A model generated the notes under the pieces. It ran no database searches, had not been told where the DNA came from, and saw only the letters and a list, made by a program, of their open reading frames with translations. DNA of 64,000 bases from Chloroflexota bacterium (GTDB lineage Bacteria; Chloroflexota; Anaerolineae; Aggregatilineales; Phototrophicaceae). The stretch is from NCBI GenBank assembly GCA_011523515.1, contig WTGO01000096.1, positions 1 to 64,000 on the forward strand, read 5' to 3'. How positions within the stretch are numbered: the stretch's first letter is position 1; each line of letters opens with the position of its first letter. The position numbers were made by a program, and so were the translations under genes. Below are positions 45,494-55,397 of the stretch, one piece after another.

Positions 45494-46237
45494 ATGCTCC
45501 AATTGAGCGGCAAAGTAGCGGTAGTGACCGGCGGCGGCGGCGGCATCGGCAGCGCCATCTGCCAGCGGTTGGCCGCGGCAGGCGCGCAGCTGATCATCAC
45601 CTACAACAGCGATCAAGACAAAGCTCGCGCCATCGCCAACAGTCTGGCCGGCGGCAACCATCTGGTGCTGCGCTGCCCGGTCGATGACAGCGCCGCGCAA
45701 ACGAGTTTGGCGAATGCCATCCGCGAGAAATACGGCCGGCTGCATATCCTGGTTAACAACGCCGGCATCAGCAAAGGCATCGCCCACGATGATCTGGACG
45801 GGCTGGACGACGAGTTGATCGATCGCATATTCCGCGTCAACTGGCGCGGCGCCTTCGCAACAATTCGGGCGCTGGCGCCGCTGATGCGCGCGGAGGGCGG
45901 CGTCATCATTAACATTTCATCCATCGCCGGGCGCACCGGCGTCGGCAGCAATGTCGCCTACTGCGCCAGCAAAGCGGCTATGGACAGCATGACGCGTTCG
46001 CTGGCGCGCGCGCTGGCGCCGCAGATACGTGTGCTTTCGGTATCGCCGGGCTGGGTCGATGGCGACTATGCCCGCAGCATGCCGCGCGCGCTCATCGCCG
46101 AGCAGGAAGAGAAGACGCCGCTCGGGCGCATCGCTCAGGCCGAGGACGTGGCGGAAGCAGTATTTGCGGCTGTAGCGCAACTGCGCTTCAGCACCGGCGA
46201 TATTATAGCGGTCGATGGCGGGCGTCCGCTGGGCTAG
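45494..46237 (+). CDS. short-chain dehydrogenase/reductase (FabG-like)
   Basis: A 247-residue NAD(P)-dependent oxidoreductase with TGGGGGIG cofactor loop, NNAG, catalytic Ser in NISSIAGR and the YCASK Tyr-Lys pair. PGWVDGDYARS follows the usual position of the substrate loop. Length and motifs match classical SDRs. It follows the histidine phosphatase gene closely. Without a pathway context the substrate is open. Confidence 0.88.
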   Translation: MLQLSGKVAVVTGGGGGIGSAICQRLAAAGAQLIITYNSDQDKARAIANSLAGGNHLVLRCPVDDSAAQTSLANAIREKYGRLHILVNNAGISKGIAHDDLDGLDDELIDRIFRVNWRGAFATIRALAPLMRAEGGVIINISSIAGRTGVGSNVAYCASKAAMDSMTRSLARALAPQIRVLSVSPGWVDGDYARSMPRALIAEQEEKTPLGRIAQAEDVAEAVFAAVAQLRFSTGDIIAVDGGRPLG

Positions 46238-46360
46238 CGCGTTATTTTCAGCTTCGCGCCTGCAAATATCTTTCGAAGTATTGCTAAATTGCTTATTATG
46301 ATAGGCAATGCGAAGTCACGTCGGCTGAGTAACGGCTGTCTTAGTAGCGGGAGAAACAAG

Positions 46361-47791
46361 ATGAAGTACCTAGCGCTGTGTTTTCTTGTGCTCGTTTGCG
46401 CGCTGCCAGCGCTGGCTCACGGGGACGAAGAGCACGATGAAGACGAGACAAAAGCGGTCGCAATCGGCGACATCGCTGTTCCCGACAACCCCACCTATCA
46501 CAAGCACGTTCGCCCAATCATAGAAGCGAGCTGCAACGCATGCCATAGCGCGGGGCAGATCGCCGCTTACTCGCCCTTTGATAATCCTGAGGACGTGGCC
46601 TGGGCGGCGGAAGATATTCGCTTCCATGTCGTGAACGGCATCATGCCTCCCTGGATGCCTTCGCCTGAGAACTTGCCGCTGAAGCATGACCGCAGACTCT
46701 CCGCCACAGAGATCGCCACCATAGCCGCCTGGGTCGATGCCGGCGCGCCCCTAGGTGATCCGGGTGATTATGAGCCGGCGCCGACTGAGGGCTTTAGCTT
46801 CGCCGAAATTCGCGCCGACCTGACCTTGCAGCTTGATGAAGCGTACACGCCGGCCGAGGACGTTCTGGACGATTACCGCTGCTTCGCCTTTGATCTTGAC
46901 ATTGACTCCCCGCAATTTATCACCGGCTACGAATTCATCCCCGATGTCAGGGAAATGGCGCATCACGGAATCGCATACTTGCTGGACTCAGAAGTCGACG
47001 GCGAGATAGACGCGCTCGATTTTGCCGATGGTCGGCCGGGCTGGTCCTGCTATGGCGGCGCCGGTCTTTCCGACAGAGGCGATATGATAGCTACCTGGAC
47101 GCCGGGCACATTCGGCATCCGTTTTCCGCAAGGCGCCGGCTATCGCATCAAGCCCGGTCAGATTGTCGTGCTGCAAATGCACTATAATCTTTGGACGACG
47201 CGCCGGCCCGATCAAACGCGCATCGTCATGCAGCTGGAACCGGGCGACACCGAGCTGGCGGAATTGATGACGCTGCCGCTGACCGCGCCCGTGGAGATCC
47301 CCTGCCCGAGCGGCGTCGAAGGTTCGCAGTGCGAGCGGGAAAACGCCATCAAGCGCATCGCCGACCGCTTCGGCGAGACACAAAGCGAGATTCCGGACAA
47401 ACGACTAAAGCGCTGCCGCCAGTCGCTCGAGGACTACAGCGAGAATACCGGCGAAAACGCCCGTACCTTCTGCGATTATCCTTCGCCCTTTTTCAAACCG
47501 CTGACCGTATACGGCGTGCTGGGCCACATGCACGAATTGGGGCGCAGCTTCCGTATGGAGCTGAACCCCGACGGCGACGAATCGCTGCTGCTGCTGGATA
47601 TCCCGCGCTGGGATTTCCACTGGCAAGACAGCTATCAATTCGCTGAGCCGCTGAAGATTAACTTCGCTGATGTCCTGCGCATGTCCTGCGCGTGGGACAA
47701 CTCGCTGTCGGACGATCCGCGTTATGTTGTTTGGGGCGAGGGCACGTCCGACGAAATGTGCTTCGGCACGGTGATGGCGCTTAAGCAGTAG
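46361..47791 (+). CDS. exported cytochrome c / copper type II monooxygenase-like protein
   Basis: A 476-residue protein with signal peptide (1-19), a His/Asp/Glu-rich segment (HGDEEHDEDE) and a c-type heme site CNACH (Cys58, Cys61, His62) in a short cytochrome-like domain up to about residue 130. The rest resembles the copper ascorbate-dependent monooxygenase fold: AHHGIAY, LQMHYNLW and LGHMHELG supply candidate copper ligands, and six or more Cys could form disulfides. ATG 46361 follows GGGAGAAACAAG. The heme may feed electrons to the copper centre. Natural substrate is unknown. Confidence 0.83.
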   Translation: MKYLALCFLVLVCALPALAHGDEEHDEDETKAVAIGDIAVPDNPTYHKHVRPIIEASCNACHSAGQIAAYSPFDNPEDVAWAAEDIRFHVVNGIMPPWMPSPENLPLKHDRRLSATEIATIAAWVDAGAPLGDPGDYEPAPTEGFSFAEIRADLTLQLDEAYTPAEDVLDDYRCFAFDLDIDSPQFITGYEFIPDVREMAHHGIAYLLDSEVDGEIDALDFADGRPGWSCYGGAGLSDRGDMIATWTPGTFGIRFPQGAGYRIKPGQIVVLQMHYNLWTTRRPDQTRIVMQLEPGDTELAELMTLPLTAPVEIPCPSGVEGSQCERENAIKRIADRFGETQSEIPDKRLKRCRQSLEDYSENTGENARTFCDYPSPFFKPLTVYGVLGHMHELGRSFRMELNPDGDESLLLLDIPRWDFHWQDSYQFAEPLKINFADVLRMSCAWDNSLSDDPRYVVWGEGTSDEMCFGTVMALKQ

Positions 47792-47795
47792 CGCC

Positions 47796-48449
47796 TCAGT
47801 TCCCGAACAGATTCATCATATAGTCGGTCGAGATGCCCTGCGACTCGAGGTGGGTTTTGAGTTTGCGTCGGGCGTCGTGGATGAGCTTGTACAAGGCGTT
47901 GCGGTTGGTGCCCATGCGCTCGGCCAGCACATCCATCGGGATGCCCTTCAGCGCCACCGCCACCAGCGCCTGGTACTGCCGCTCAGTCAGCGCCTCTTGC
48001 AGCGCCGCTTCGATGCGCTCCAGCACATCATCGCGTTCGGCGACCTTTTCAGGCGTTGGCGAGCTTGGTCCGGCCAGCCTGGTCGAGGCCGGCAGCAGAT
48101 CACCGTCAGCGGTCAATTCATCCAGGCTGAAGTCGCGGTAACGGGCGCGGCGCAAATCGCTGATCGTCAAGCGAATGGCGATCTTGTTGGCCCAAGTGGT
48201 AAAGCGGCTCTCGCCGCGGAAGTTGGCCAGATTATCCATAACGCGCAGAGTGGCGTCTTGCGCAAGGTCTTCCGCCATCTGCGCCAATTCCTGCGCCGCC
48301 AATCCGCGCAAATCGCTGCGATCCTGGCTGAGGTAAAAGTAGATCCCGCGCTGCAGCCGCCGGCGCAAATCCGCCAAAGCCTGGGCTTGCGCCACTTGAC
48401 CCTCTGCCTGCAGGGCGACAATCCATTCTTCGTTGCTGCGGTCGGCCAT
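47796..48449 (-). CDS. sigma-70 family (ECF-like) RNA polymerase sigma factor
   Basis: A 217-residue sigma factor. Region 2 is visible around RGESRFTTWANKIAIRLTISDLRRAR and region 4 around ALTERQYQALVAVALKGIPMDVLAERMGTNRNALYKLIHDARRKLK. No anti-sigma gene is adjacent and the gene is divergent from ftsH. A helical region before region 2 is longer than in minimal ECF factors. ATG 48449 was chosen because the domain starts soon after; the upstream in-frame extension is translated intergenic DNA. Confidence 0.88.
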   Translation of the reverse strand: MADRSNEEWIVALQAEGQVAQAQALADLRRRLQRGIYFYLSQDRSDLRGLAAQELAQMAEDLAQDATLRVMDNLANFRGESRFTTWANKIAIRLTISDLRRARYRDFSLDELTADGDLLPASTRLAGPSSPTPEKVAERDDVLERIEAALQEALTERQYQALVAVALKGIPMDVLAERMGTNRNALYKLIHDARRKLKTHLESQGISTDYMMNLFGN

Positions 48450-48724
48450 TGGCGCGTCATCTGTCCTTTTGCGGAAGCGGTAAAGTCCACCTCTAATGAT
48501 ACAGGAAGCGTTGAGAATAATCAGCGATAAGCCGTATAATAGAAGATGAAACCTGACGCCGATATGGCAGTAGCGCGCAATACGGAGCCACCGTCGAAAA
48601 CCCGGCGCGGGCAACGACCTTCGCGGCAATTTATCACCTTTTACCCTCCAGAGCGGTCTTTTATATTGAGGCGGGATGCGCAGCTGCGTCGCCCACTGCC
48701 TGACCAACGAATGGAGTTTGCTTG

Positions 48725-50641
48725 ATGAATAATCGGCCAGAACCGCCGCGGCACGTCACCGAAGGCGGCAAGGAAGGCAAGAAAAACAGCGATGGCGGCA
48801 AGTCGCCATTTGGCAGCCCAAATGCCCAGCGCCTGTGGATCGTGCTCGGTATTATCGTATTGGCCATGGCGCTCCTCGTGTTCAACGGACGAGCGGCCAT
48901 ACAACTGGACAACAGCTGGCCTATGAACCGCCTGCTGGACGATGTCCGCCTCGGGCGCGTCGAGCGCATAGTCGAGCGTGGCGGCGGACGCGAACTCATC
49001 GTCACCTACACTGACAACACCAGCGAAACCGTGTACAAGAACCCGTCCGCCGATTTCTATTCGCAGCTGGAGACGCTGGGCGTGACGGGCGTCGACTACT
49101 ACTTTGAACCGGCCAACGATACGCCGCAGATCATATTCCAGATTTTGATCGGCATCGTACCGATATTGATCATCGTCTGGTTCCTGTGGCGCATGATGCG
49201 CTCTATGCGCGCCGGCCAAGATCAGGCCATGAGCTTCGGCCGCAGCAAGCCGCGCGTATCCCGCGATATGGAGCGGCCGCAGGTGACATTCAAAGATGTC
49301 GCCGGCGCCGAAGAAGCGAAAGAAGATCTCAAGGAAATCGTCGAGTTTCTTAAGGAACCGGAGAAGTTCATCCGGCTTGGCGCGCGCGTGCCCAAGGGCG
49401 TGCTGATGGTGGGTCCGCCGGGCACGGGCAAGACGCTGATGGCGCGCGCGGTGGCGGGCGAAGCCGGCGTGCCCTTCTTCAGCATCTCCGGCTCGGAATT
49501 CGTCGAGATGTTCGTCGGCGTCGGCGCCAGCCGCGTACGTGACTTGTTTGAGCGCGCCAAGGCGGAAGCGCCGGCTATCGTCTTCGTGGACGAGATTGAC
49601 GCGGTCGGGCGGCATCGCGGCGCCGGACTGGGCGGCGGCCATGACGAACGCGAGCAGACGCTCAACCAGATTCTGGTGGAAATGGACGGCTTCGATAACG
49701 ACACCAATATCATCATCATCGCCGCCACCAATCGCCCGGATATCCTCGACCCCGCGCTATTGCGCCCAGGGCGCTTCGACCGCAAGGTGGTGATGGACAA
49801 TCCCGATGTCAAAGGGCGGCAGGAGATTCTCAAGGTGCATTCGCGCGGCAAACCGCTGGCGGGCGATGTCGATGTGGAAGCCCTGGCGAAAATCACCGCC
49901 GGCTTCAGCGGCGCTGACCTGGAGAACCTGGTCAACGAAGCGGCCATTCTGGCGGCGCGCCGCAACAAGAAGTCCATCGGCATGAGTGAAATGCAGGAGG
50001 CGATGGAGCGCGTGGTCATGGGGCCGGAACGCCGCAGCCGCGTCATCACGCCCGAGGAGAAAGAGAAGGTCGCTTATCACGAAGCCGGCCACGCCCTGCT
50101 TTTCCACCTGCTGGACAATACCAGCCCGGTGCACAAGATCACCATCGTCTCGCGCGGGCGCGCCGGCGGTTACGTCATGCCCTTGCCCGATGGCGATGAC
50201 ATGCTGATCACGCGCGAGAAATTCGAAGACGATATCGTGGCGGCCATGGGCGGGCGCGCGGCCGAAGAGATCATCTACAATCAGTTCACTACCGGCGCCA
50301 GCAACGACCTGCAGCAGGCGACGCGTATGGCGCGGGCTATGGTGACGCAATTCGGCATGAGCGACCTGTTGGGTCCGCGCTCCTACGGCAACGGGGGTGG
50401 CGCGGTCTTCCTCGGGCGGGAGATCGCCGAGCAGCGCGACTACAGCGAGCACTACGCCCAGCAGATCGACGACGAAGTCAAGCGCATCTTGCAGGCGGCG
50501 TACGAACGCGCCAAAGGTTTGCTCAACGAGCGGCGCGGCACGATGGCAGAACTGGTCGGGATTCTCATCGAGCGCGAGACGCTCAACGCCGACGAGTTCG
50601 TCGAGATTGTGGATGGTCCGGCTGCGGCCCCGGCGGCATAA
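48725..50641 (+). CDS. ftsH: ATP-dependent zinc metalloprotease FtsH
   Basis: A 638-residue membrane AAA protease that removes damaged or regulatory membrane proteins. It has transmembrane helices near 37-54 and 140-158 flanking an external domain, Walker A GPPGTGKT (230-237), Walker [12 protein letters not shown], the second region of homology [20 protein letters not shown], and the zinc site HEAGH (452-456) with the third ligand Asp in [16 protein letters not shown] 48725 follows GGAG. A strong terminator follows at 50668. Confidence 0.97.
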   Translation: MNNRPEPPRHVTEGGKEGKKNSDGGKSPFGSPNAQRLWIVLGIIVLAMALLVFNGRAAIQLDNSWPMNRLLDDVRLGRVERIVERGGGRELIVTYTDNTSETVYKNPSADFYSQLETLGVTGVDYYFEPANDTPQIIFQILIGIVPILIIVWFLWRMMRSMRAGQDQAMSFGRSKPRVSRDMERPQVTFKDVAGAEEAKEDLKEIVEFLKEPEKFIRLGARVPKGVLMVGPPGTGKTLMARAVAGEAGVPFFSISGSEFVEMFVGVGASRVRDLFERAKAEAPAIVFVDEIDAVGRHRGAGLGGGHDEREQTLNQILVEMDGFDNDTNIIIIAATNRPDILDPALLRPGRFDRKVVMDNPDVKGRQEILKVHSRGKPLAGDVDVEALAKITAGFSGADLENLVNEAAILAARRNKKSIGMSEMQEAMERVVMGPERRSRVITPEEKEKVAYHEAGHALLFHLLDNTSPVHKITIVSRGRAGGYVMPLPDGDDMLITREKFEDDIVAAMGGRAAEEIIYNQFTTGASNDLQQATRMARAMVTQFGMSDLLGPRSYGNGGGAVFLGREIAEQRDYSEHYAQQIDDEVKRILQAAYERAKGLLNERRGTMAELVGILIERETLNADEFVEIVDGPAAAPAA

Positions 50642-50667
50642 CCGGCGACAGACTGTGACGCGTGTAG

Positions 50668-50692
50668 GGGCGGGCCGGCGGCTCGCCCTTTT
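50668..50692 (+). terminator. rho-independent terminator of ftsH
   Basis: Stem GGGCGGGCC / GGCTCGCCC (9 pairs, one G-T) with a 3-base loop and TTTT directly after, 27 bases past the ftsH stop. It isolates ftsH from the TIR genes. Confidence 0.85.
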
Positions 50693-50785
50693 CTTGAAAC
50701 ACAATCGCAAGACCTGTGACCGAAACGATGATGAAGTCTGCACAGGGTTCAAATCCAGCAGTCAACTGATACACGGAGATTGCAA

Positions 50786-51265
50786 TTGGCGCGACACGTT
50801 CTCAGCAAAGATCGATTTGAATACGATTTGTTTCTTTCTCACGCATCAGAAGATAAAGATGAAGTGGCAAGGCCGCTGGCGATCTGTCTCCAAGAGATTG
50901 GACTTCGAGTTTGGTACGACGAATTTGAGTTTAGAATCGGCGACAGAATTATCACGAAACTGAACAGGGGAATCAATGCGAGTCGATTCGGAATCTTGAT
51001 ACTGTCAAAGTCATTTGTTGACGTGGCAAAGCAATGGACAAAGTATGAGCTTGAGACCTTGGAGAGCTTGTACGTGACAGAGAACAGGGTGATGTTTCCG
51101 ATCTTGCACAATATTTCTGTAAAGGAAATTAGGGCTTTCCGTGCTTCATTAGCAAACATTTATGCTCGTAGCACCGCTACTCACACGCTTGAAGAAATTG
51201 CGACAGAGATTTATGAAGTCATAGCTGAGATTGATCTTGACGAAATGGGAAGTGGAATAGCCTAG
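50786..51265 (+). CDS. stand-alone TIR-domain protein
   Basis: A 159-residue protein that is almost only a TIR domain: FEYDLFLSHASEDKDEVARPL, VWYDEFEF, ILILSKSF and KYELETL, whose Glu is at the place of the catalytic Glu of NAD-cleaving TIRs. No partner domain is fused. TTG 50786 is favoured because GGAG lies seven bases upstream; TTG 50780 would leave no spacing. The gene is visibly AT-richer than ftsH (about 42% GC in one 60-base line I counted). It is followed by a second TIR gene. Possible roles are defence-type NAD depletion or signalling; neither can be shown here. Confidence 0.85.
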   Translation: MARHVLSKDRFEYDLFLSHASEDKDEVARPLAICLQEIGLRVWYDEFEFRIGDRIITKLNRGINASRFGILILSKSFVDVAKQWTKYELETLESLYVTENRVMFPILHNISVKEIRAFRASLANIYARSTATHTLEEIATEIYEVIAEIDLDEMGSGIA

Positions 51266-51349
51266 CATACGTTTCAAACACATACGTCTTAGTTAGTGAA
51301 TCCACAGTTTCGCTGGCCCGCGCACCTTCATAATATCTAGCCAGGCATG

Positions 51350-51358
51350 TGGTATACT
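51350..51358 (+). promoter_or_regulatory. extended -10 upstream of the second TIR gene
   Basis: TGG-TATACT, an extended -10 hexamer ending 35 bases before the GTG at 51394. This suggests the second TIR gene can be transcribed on its own. Confidence 0.45.
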
Positions 51359-51393
51359 GTTGCTCAGAGACGAAGGACGAGAGGTCAAATTCG

Positions 51394-52152
51394 GTGCAGT
51401 TCATAAAGCATGACTTAGGTCACAGGACAGGCGGCGAAATTGTCGAAGTAATCCTCAAAGGCAGTGCCGCTAACGTGCGCCTTATAGACAGTTCAAATTT
51501 TCAGTATTTCCGAAGCGGCCGGCGACATCGATACTTCGGAGGCCACGCGAAGAAGTCTCCTGTACGTTTGCAGATTCCAAGTGCCGGGCACTGGTACGTT
51601 ACAGTGGACATGGGGGGTTATGCCGGCAGGGTGGAGTCCAGCGTACGCATGTTGCCGGGCAAATTGCGGCCATTTGTAGATACGCCGCTGTCTACGATTC
51701 CTTCTCTCGTGCGAAACGAACAAGATGCGCAATTTGACGTGTTCATTTCACATGCGACTGAGGACAAAGAAGACGTCGTAACGCCCCTTGCGGTAGCGCT
51801 ACAGGCTGGCGGTCTGTCCGTTTGGTATGACGACTTTGAACTTGGAATCGGCGATAGCCTGCGTCAGAAAATTGACCAAGGAATCACGTCTAGCCGCTTT
51901 GCAATCGTTGTGCTATCCAAGTCTTTCTTTGACAAAGGATGGAGCAATTACGAACTTGACGGACTGGTTACTAGAGCAATTGACGGCGACCAAACTCTGC
52001 TTCCAATCTGGCACGGTTTAACAAAGGACGAAGTGGTCTCTTATAGTCCGTCCTTGGCTGACAAGATTGCGCGAAACACAACTACTCAGACTGTCGAAGA
52101 AATCGCTGACGAAATCATCGAAACTGTGCTTGGCGAAGCTGTAGAAATCTAA
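51394..52152 (+). CDS. DUF1883 - TIR domain protein
   Basis: A 252-residue protein. Residues 1-85 match what I know as DUF1883 (QFIKHDLGHRTGGEIVEV, SGRRHRYFGGHAKKSPVRLQIP, HWYVTVDMGGYAG), a small beta domain often joined to TIR or toxin-like domains. Residues 110-240 are a TIR domain (FDVFISHATEDKEDVVTPLA, VWYDDFEL, IVVLSKSFFD, NYELDGL with the presumed catalytic Glu). GTG 51394 has GAGG nine bases upstream and begins exactly where DUF1883 begins. Composition is AT-rich like the first TIR gene. The DUF1883 part may sense or bind a ligand. Confidence 0.87.
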   Translation: MQFIKHDLGHRTGGEIVEVILKGSAANVRLIDSSNFQYFRSGRRHRYFGGHAKKSPVRLQIPSAGHWYVTVDMGGYAGRVESSVRMLPGKLRPFVDTPLSTIPSLVRNEQDAQFDVFISHATEDKEDVVTPLAVALQAGGLSVWYDDFELGIGDSLRQKIDQGITSSRFAIVVLSKSFFDKGWSNYELDGLVTRAIDGDQTLLPIWHGLTKDEVVSYSPSLADKIARNTTTQTVEEIADEIIETVLGEAVEI

Positions 52153-52232
52153 GCTGTAGAGACGACTTCACTCAATCCCCGAGCAAGAACCGTAGTCCCT
52201 GTCCCGGACTCTAGGGGTTGGACTTCGTCCGC

Positions 52233-53261
52233 TCACGTCACCCGGTGACAACTTACATAGTGATCCGGGCGCACCTCGATCAGCGGCGGGTCGGGCTCCT
52301 GATAGCACAAGTCGAACACTACCGGGCAGCGCGTATTGAAATTGCAGCCGGTCGGCGGATCGGCCGGGTTGGGCAGGTCGCCGGCGATGATGATGCGCTG
52401 ACGATTGTCCTCGACCACCGGATCCGGCACCGGAACCGCCGACAACAGCGCCTGCGTATACGGATGCTGCGGGTTGTCGTAGACCTCGTCAACCGGTCCC
52501 AATTCGACAATCTTGCCTAGGTACATCACGGCGACGCGGTCGCAGATATGCCGCACCATGCTGAGGTCATGCGCGATGAAGAGGTAAGTCAAGCCAAGCT
52601 CTTCTTGCAGCTCCTCCATCAGGTTGACCACTTGCGCCTGAATCGACACATCCAGCGCCGAGATCGGCTCGTCAGCCACGATAAAGCTGGGCTGCAAGGC
52701 CAGCGCGCGGGCGATGCCGATACGCTGCCGCTGCCCGCCGGAAAATTCGTGCGGATAACGATTGATGAAGTAAGGATTGAGACCCACCTTCTCCATCAAC
52801 TGCTCGACATATTGCTGCCGCTCCTGCTTGTTGGCGTACATCTTGTGAATCTGCAGCGGCTCGCTGACGATGCTGCCGACGGTCATACGCGGGTTCAAAG
52901 AGGCAAAGGGATCTTGGAAAATAATCTGCATGCGCCGGCGCATCTGGCGCAAGTCATTGCCGGCCATGGTTGACAGTTCCTGGCCCTCAAACTTGACGCT
53001 GCCTTCGGTCGGGCGGTAGAGCTGCAGAATCGTCCGTCCGGTGGTGCTCTTGCCGCAGCCGGATTCTCCTACCAGGCCGAGCGTTTCACCGCGGATGACA
53101 TTGAAGTTGATCCCGTCCACGGCGCGCACCGCCCCGACTTGCCGCTGGAAGACGATGCCCGAAGAAATCGGGAAGTGCTTCTTCAGATTAGAAACTTCGA
53201 GGATGTAATCGTCACCGTTCTGTGTTTTGCGCGCGTCGGCGACCATGGCTGGACTAGACAT
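52233..53261 (-). CDS. oppF: oligopeptide/dipeptide ABC transporter ATPase (OppF/DppF type)
   Basis: A 342-residue ATPase with Walker [10 protein letters not shown], signature [15 protein letters not shown], Walker [15 protein letters not shown] and the C-terminal Cys-rich NFNTRCP segment of the Opp/Dpp family. The start overlaps the end of the oppD-like gene by eight bases, so they are coupled. No cognate permease or peptide-binding protein is adjacent; the upstream genes are a sugar-type system. A peptide role is inferred from the family alone. Confidence 0.88.
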   Translation of the reverse strand: MSSPAMVADARKTQNGDDYILEVSNLKKHFPISSGIVFQRQVGAVRAVDGINFNVIRGETLGLVGESGCGKSTTGRTILQLYRPTEGSVKFEGQELSTMAGNDLRQMRRRMQIIFQDPFASLNPRMTVGSIVSEPLQIHKMYANKQERQQYVEQLMEKVGLNPYFINRYPHEFSGGQRQRIGIARALALQPSFIVADEPISALDVSIQAQVVNLMEELQEELGLTYLFIAHDLSMVRHICDRVAVMYLGKIVELGPVDEVYDNPQHPYTQALLSAVPVPDPVVEDNRQRIIIAGDLPNPADPPTGCNFNTRCPVVFDLCYQEPDPPLIEVRPDHYVSCHRVT

Positions 53262-54273
53262 TTTCTGCTACCCCCTCGCGGATATCGGCCCAACAAGACA
53301 TGATGTGCGCTTCGGCGCCGTTGGCATCGGGGACCGTCTCCAAGGGCGGCCGCTCCTCCCAACATTTTTCCAACTGCAATTGCTCGCGTACATCACAGCG
53401 CGGCGCAAATGGGCAGCCAACCGGCTCATTGCGCATGTCCGGCGGCGAGCCTTCGATTTGCGTCAGTTTTTCTTCGCCGCTGGAATCCAGCCGAGGCAAC
53501 GAGCCCAGCAAACCAACCGTGTATGGATGGCGGCTGTCGCGGAATACCTCGTGCGATGATCCCGACTCCATGATGCGGCCGCCGTACATCACCTGGATGC
53601 GATCGGCGATTCCGGCCACCACGCCCAAATCGTGCGTGATCCAGATCATCGCCATATTGAATTCGTCCTTGAGCTGCTTGACCAACTCAATGATCTGCGC
53701 CTGAATCGTCACATCCAGCGCAGTCGTCGGCTCATCGGCAATCAGCAGTTTGGGATTGCAAGACAAGCCCATCGCGATCATGACGCGCTGGCGCATGCCG
53801 CCCGAGAACTGATGCGGATAATCATCCAACCGCCGGTAGGCATCGGGTATGCCGACCAAATCCAAAAGGTCCGCCGCCCGTTTGCGTGATTGTGTGGTGT
53901 TCATGCCTTCATGCAATTTCAGCGACTCGGTGATTTGCGTACCGATTGTCAGCACCGGATTCAGCGATGTCATCGGGTCCTGGAAGATCATGGCGATTTC
54001 TTTGCCGCGGATGAGCCGCATCTGATCCGGCTTGAGGGTCAGCAGGTCGCGCCCTTCAAACACCACCGTGCCCGACTCGACCTTGCCGGGCGGGCTGGGA
54101 ATCAAGCCCATCAGCGCGAGGCAACTGACGCTCTTGCCGCTGCCGCTCTCGCCCACAATGCCCAGCGTCTCACCTTCTTCAAGATCAAATGACACGCCGT
54201 TCACGGCATAGACGGTGCCTTCTTGCGTATAGAACCTGACGACGAGGTTCTGGACCTCCAGTAATGTGCTCAA
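53254..54273 (-). CDS. oppD: oligopeptide/dipeptide ABC transporter ATPase (OppD/DppD type)
   Basis: A 339-residue ATPase with Walker [11 protein letters not shown], signature [15 protein letters not shown], Walker [15 protein letters not shown], and the Opp/Dpp C-terminal CPFAPRCD Cys motif. The start is probably TTG 54273 with GGAGGGTAAGGCC upstream; ATG 54312 is the alternative. Partner of the coupled oppF-like gene. About 250 non-coding bases separate it from the sugar permease gene, so it may have its own promoter. Confidence 0.87.
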   Translation of the reverse strand: MSTLLEVQNLVVRFYTQEGTVYAVNGVSFDLEEGETLGIVGESGSGKSVSCLALMGLIPSPPGKVESGTVVFEGRDLLTLKPDQMRLIRGKEIAMIFQDPMTSLNPVLTIGTQITESLKLHEGMNTTQSRKRAADLLDLVGIPDAYRRLDDYPHQFSGGMRQRVMIAMGLSCNPKLLIADEPTTALDVTIQAQIIELVKQLKDEFNMAMIWITHDLGVVAGIADRIQVMYGGRIMESGSSHEVFRDSRHPYTVGLLGSLPRLDSSGEEKLTQIEGSPPDMRNEPVGCPFAPRCDVREQLQLEKCWEERPPLETVPDANGAEAHIMSCWADIREGVAENV

Positions 54274-54524
54274 GGCCTTACCCTCCTTACCAATCAAACC
54301 CGCTATCGGCATGGCCTGAGGAATAGTGAGTTTGCAGGACGAATGCGAGCATGTAAAAATCGCCAATTATTATTGGGTTCCGCATGTGCCAGCCGTACTT
54401 ACGGTTCGGGCGCATCAACGCGTCTCGCGCGATGCTGATCCAGCACACAAAAACAGCGCTGGCACAATATTACCAGTAAAACGGGCGCAATACCAATTTT
54501 GGGGCGCTTGCCTGCAAAATCACT

Positions 54525-55397
54525 CTACTTGATGCCGGTCCGCGCGATACCTTCGATGAAATAGCGCTGGAAAGTCAGGAACATGATCAATATGGGAATA
54601 ATTGATACGACCACCATAGAAATGACGGCCGGAAAGTCAGTGAAATAATAACCTTTCATGTAGTTGATGCCCAACTGCACGGTATACATATCCTGCCGGG
54701 TTAGCGCGACCAGGGGCCAAGCGAAGGCATTCCAGCGCGCGGAAAAGCCGAGAATGACCAGGACGGCGATCGCCGGCTTCGCCAGGGGCACGACGACGCG
54801 CGTAAAAATCGTGAACTCGCCGGCGCCGTCCAGGCGGGCCGCCTCCAGCAATTCGTCCGGAATCTCCAGCATGAATTGCCGGGCGAAGAATAATCCGAAG
54901 ATATCGGCCATATGCGGGCCGATGACGCTCCAGTGCGTATTGGCCCAGCCCATCCTCGCCACCAGTAGAAACCGCGGCAACAGCAGCACTTGCAGCGGAA
55001 TCATCAAGGTGCTCAATATGAGCAGGAATAGCAGATTTCGCCCGCGGAACTGGTACTTGGCGAAGGCGAAACCGGACATCAAGCCGAAGAGCGTTAAGCC
55101 GGCCACGGAAGTCACCACAATGATCAATGTGTTGCCGTACCAACGCGGCCAGGGGGAGTTGTTCCAGCCGTTGATATAATTGTCGAAGATGACTTTCGGC
55201 GGCGCCAAAATCAGCTCGCGCGAGTAGGCGTCTTCGCGCGTCATGACCGTGGTCGCCACCATCCAGTACAGCGGAAATGCGATGATGAGGGCGCCGGCCG
55301 CCAAGGCCAGCCAGACACCGAAGGTAACCAGGCGCTCTTTCGCCCGCAGGCTCAGGCGGTTGGCTACTTGTGCGCCAGGCGCTGTCCATTCCGCCAC
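54525..55397 (-). CDS. sugar ABC transporter permease (MalG/UgpE type)
   Basis: A 290-residue inner-membrane permease with six predicted helices. The EAA loop reads ELLEAARLDGAGEFTIFTRVVVPLAKPAI. GTG 55397 overlaps the upstream TAG stop by one base and has GGGAGGATAAACTA ahead of it, so translation is coupled to the first permease. With the neighbouring permease and binding protein it makes a carbohydrate uptake system; its ATPase is not in the cluster. Confidence 0.9.
   Translation of the reverse strand: MAEWTAPGAQVANRLSLRAKERLVTFGVWLALAAGALIIAFPLYWMVATTVMTREDAYSRELILAPPKVIFDNYINGWNNSPWPRWYGNTLIIVVTSVAGLTLFGLMSGFAFAKYQFRGRNLLFLLILSTLMIPLQVLLLPRFLLVARMGWANTHWSVIGPHMADIFGLFFARQFMLEIPDELLEAARLDGAGEFTIFTRVVVPLAKPAIAVLVILGFSARWNAFAWPLVALTRQDMYTVQLGINYMKGYYFTDFPAVISMVVVSIIPILIMFLTFQRYFIEGIARTGIK

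Noticed and set aside
50745..50757. tRNA-like T-loop GGGTTCAAATCC
   Set aside because: Flanking bases form at most 2-3 pairs and no acceptor or anticodon arm is present, so this is not a tRNA.
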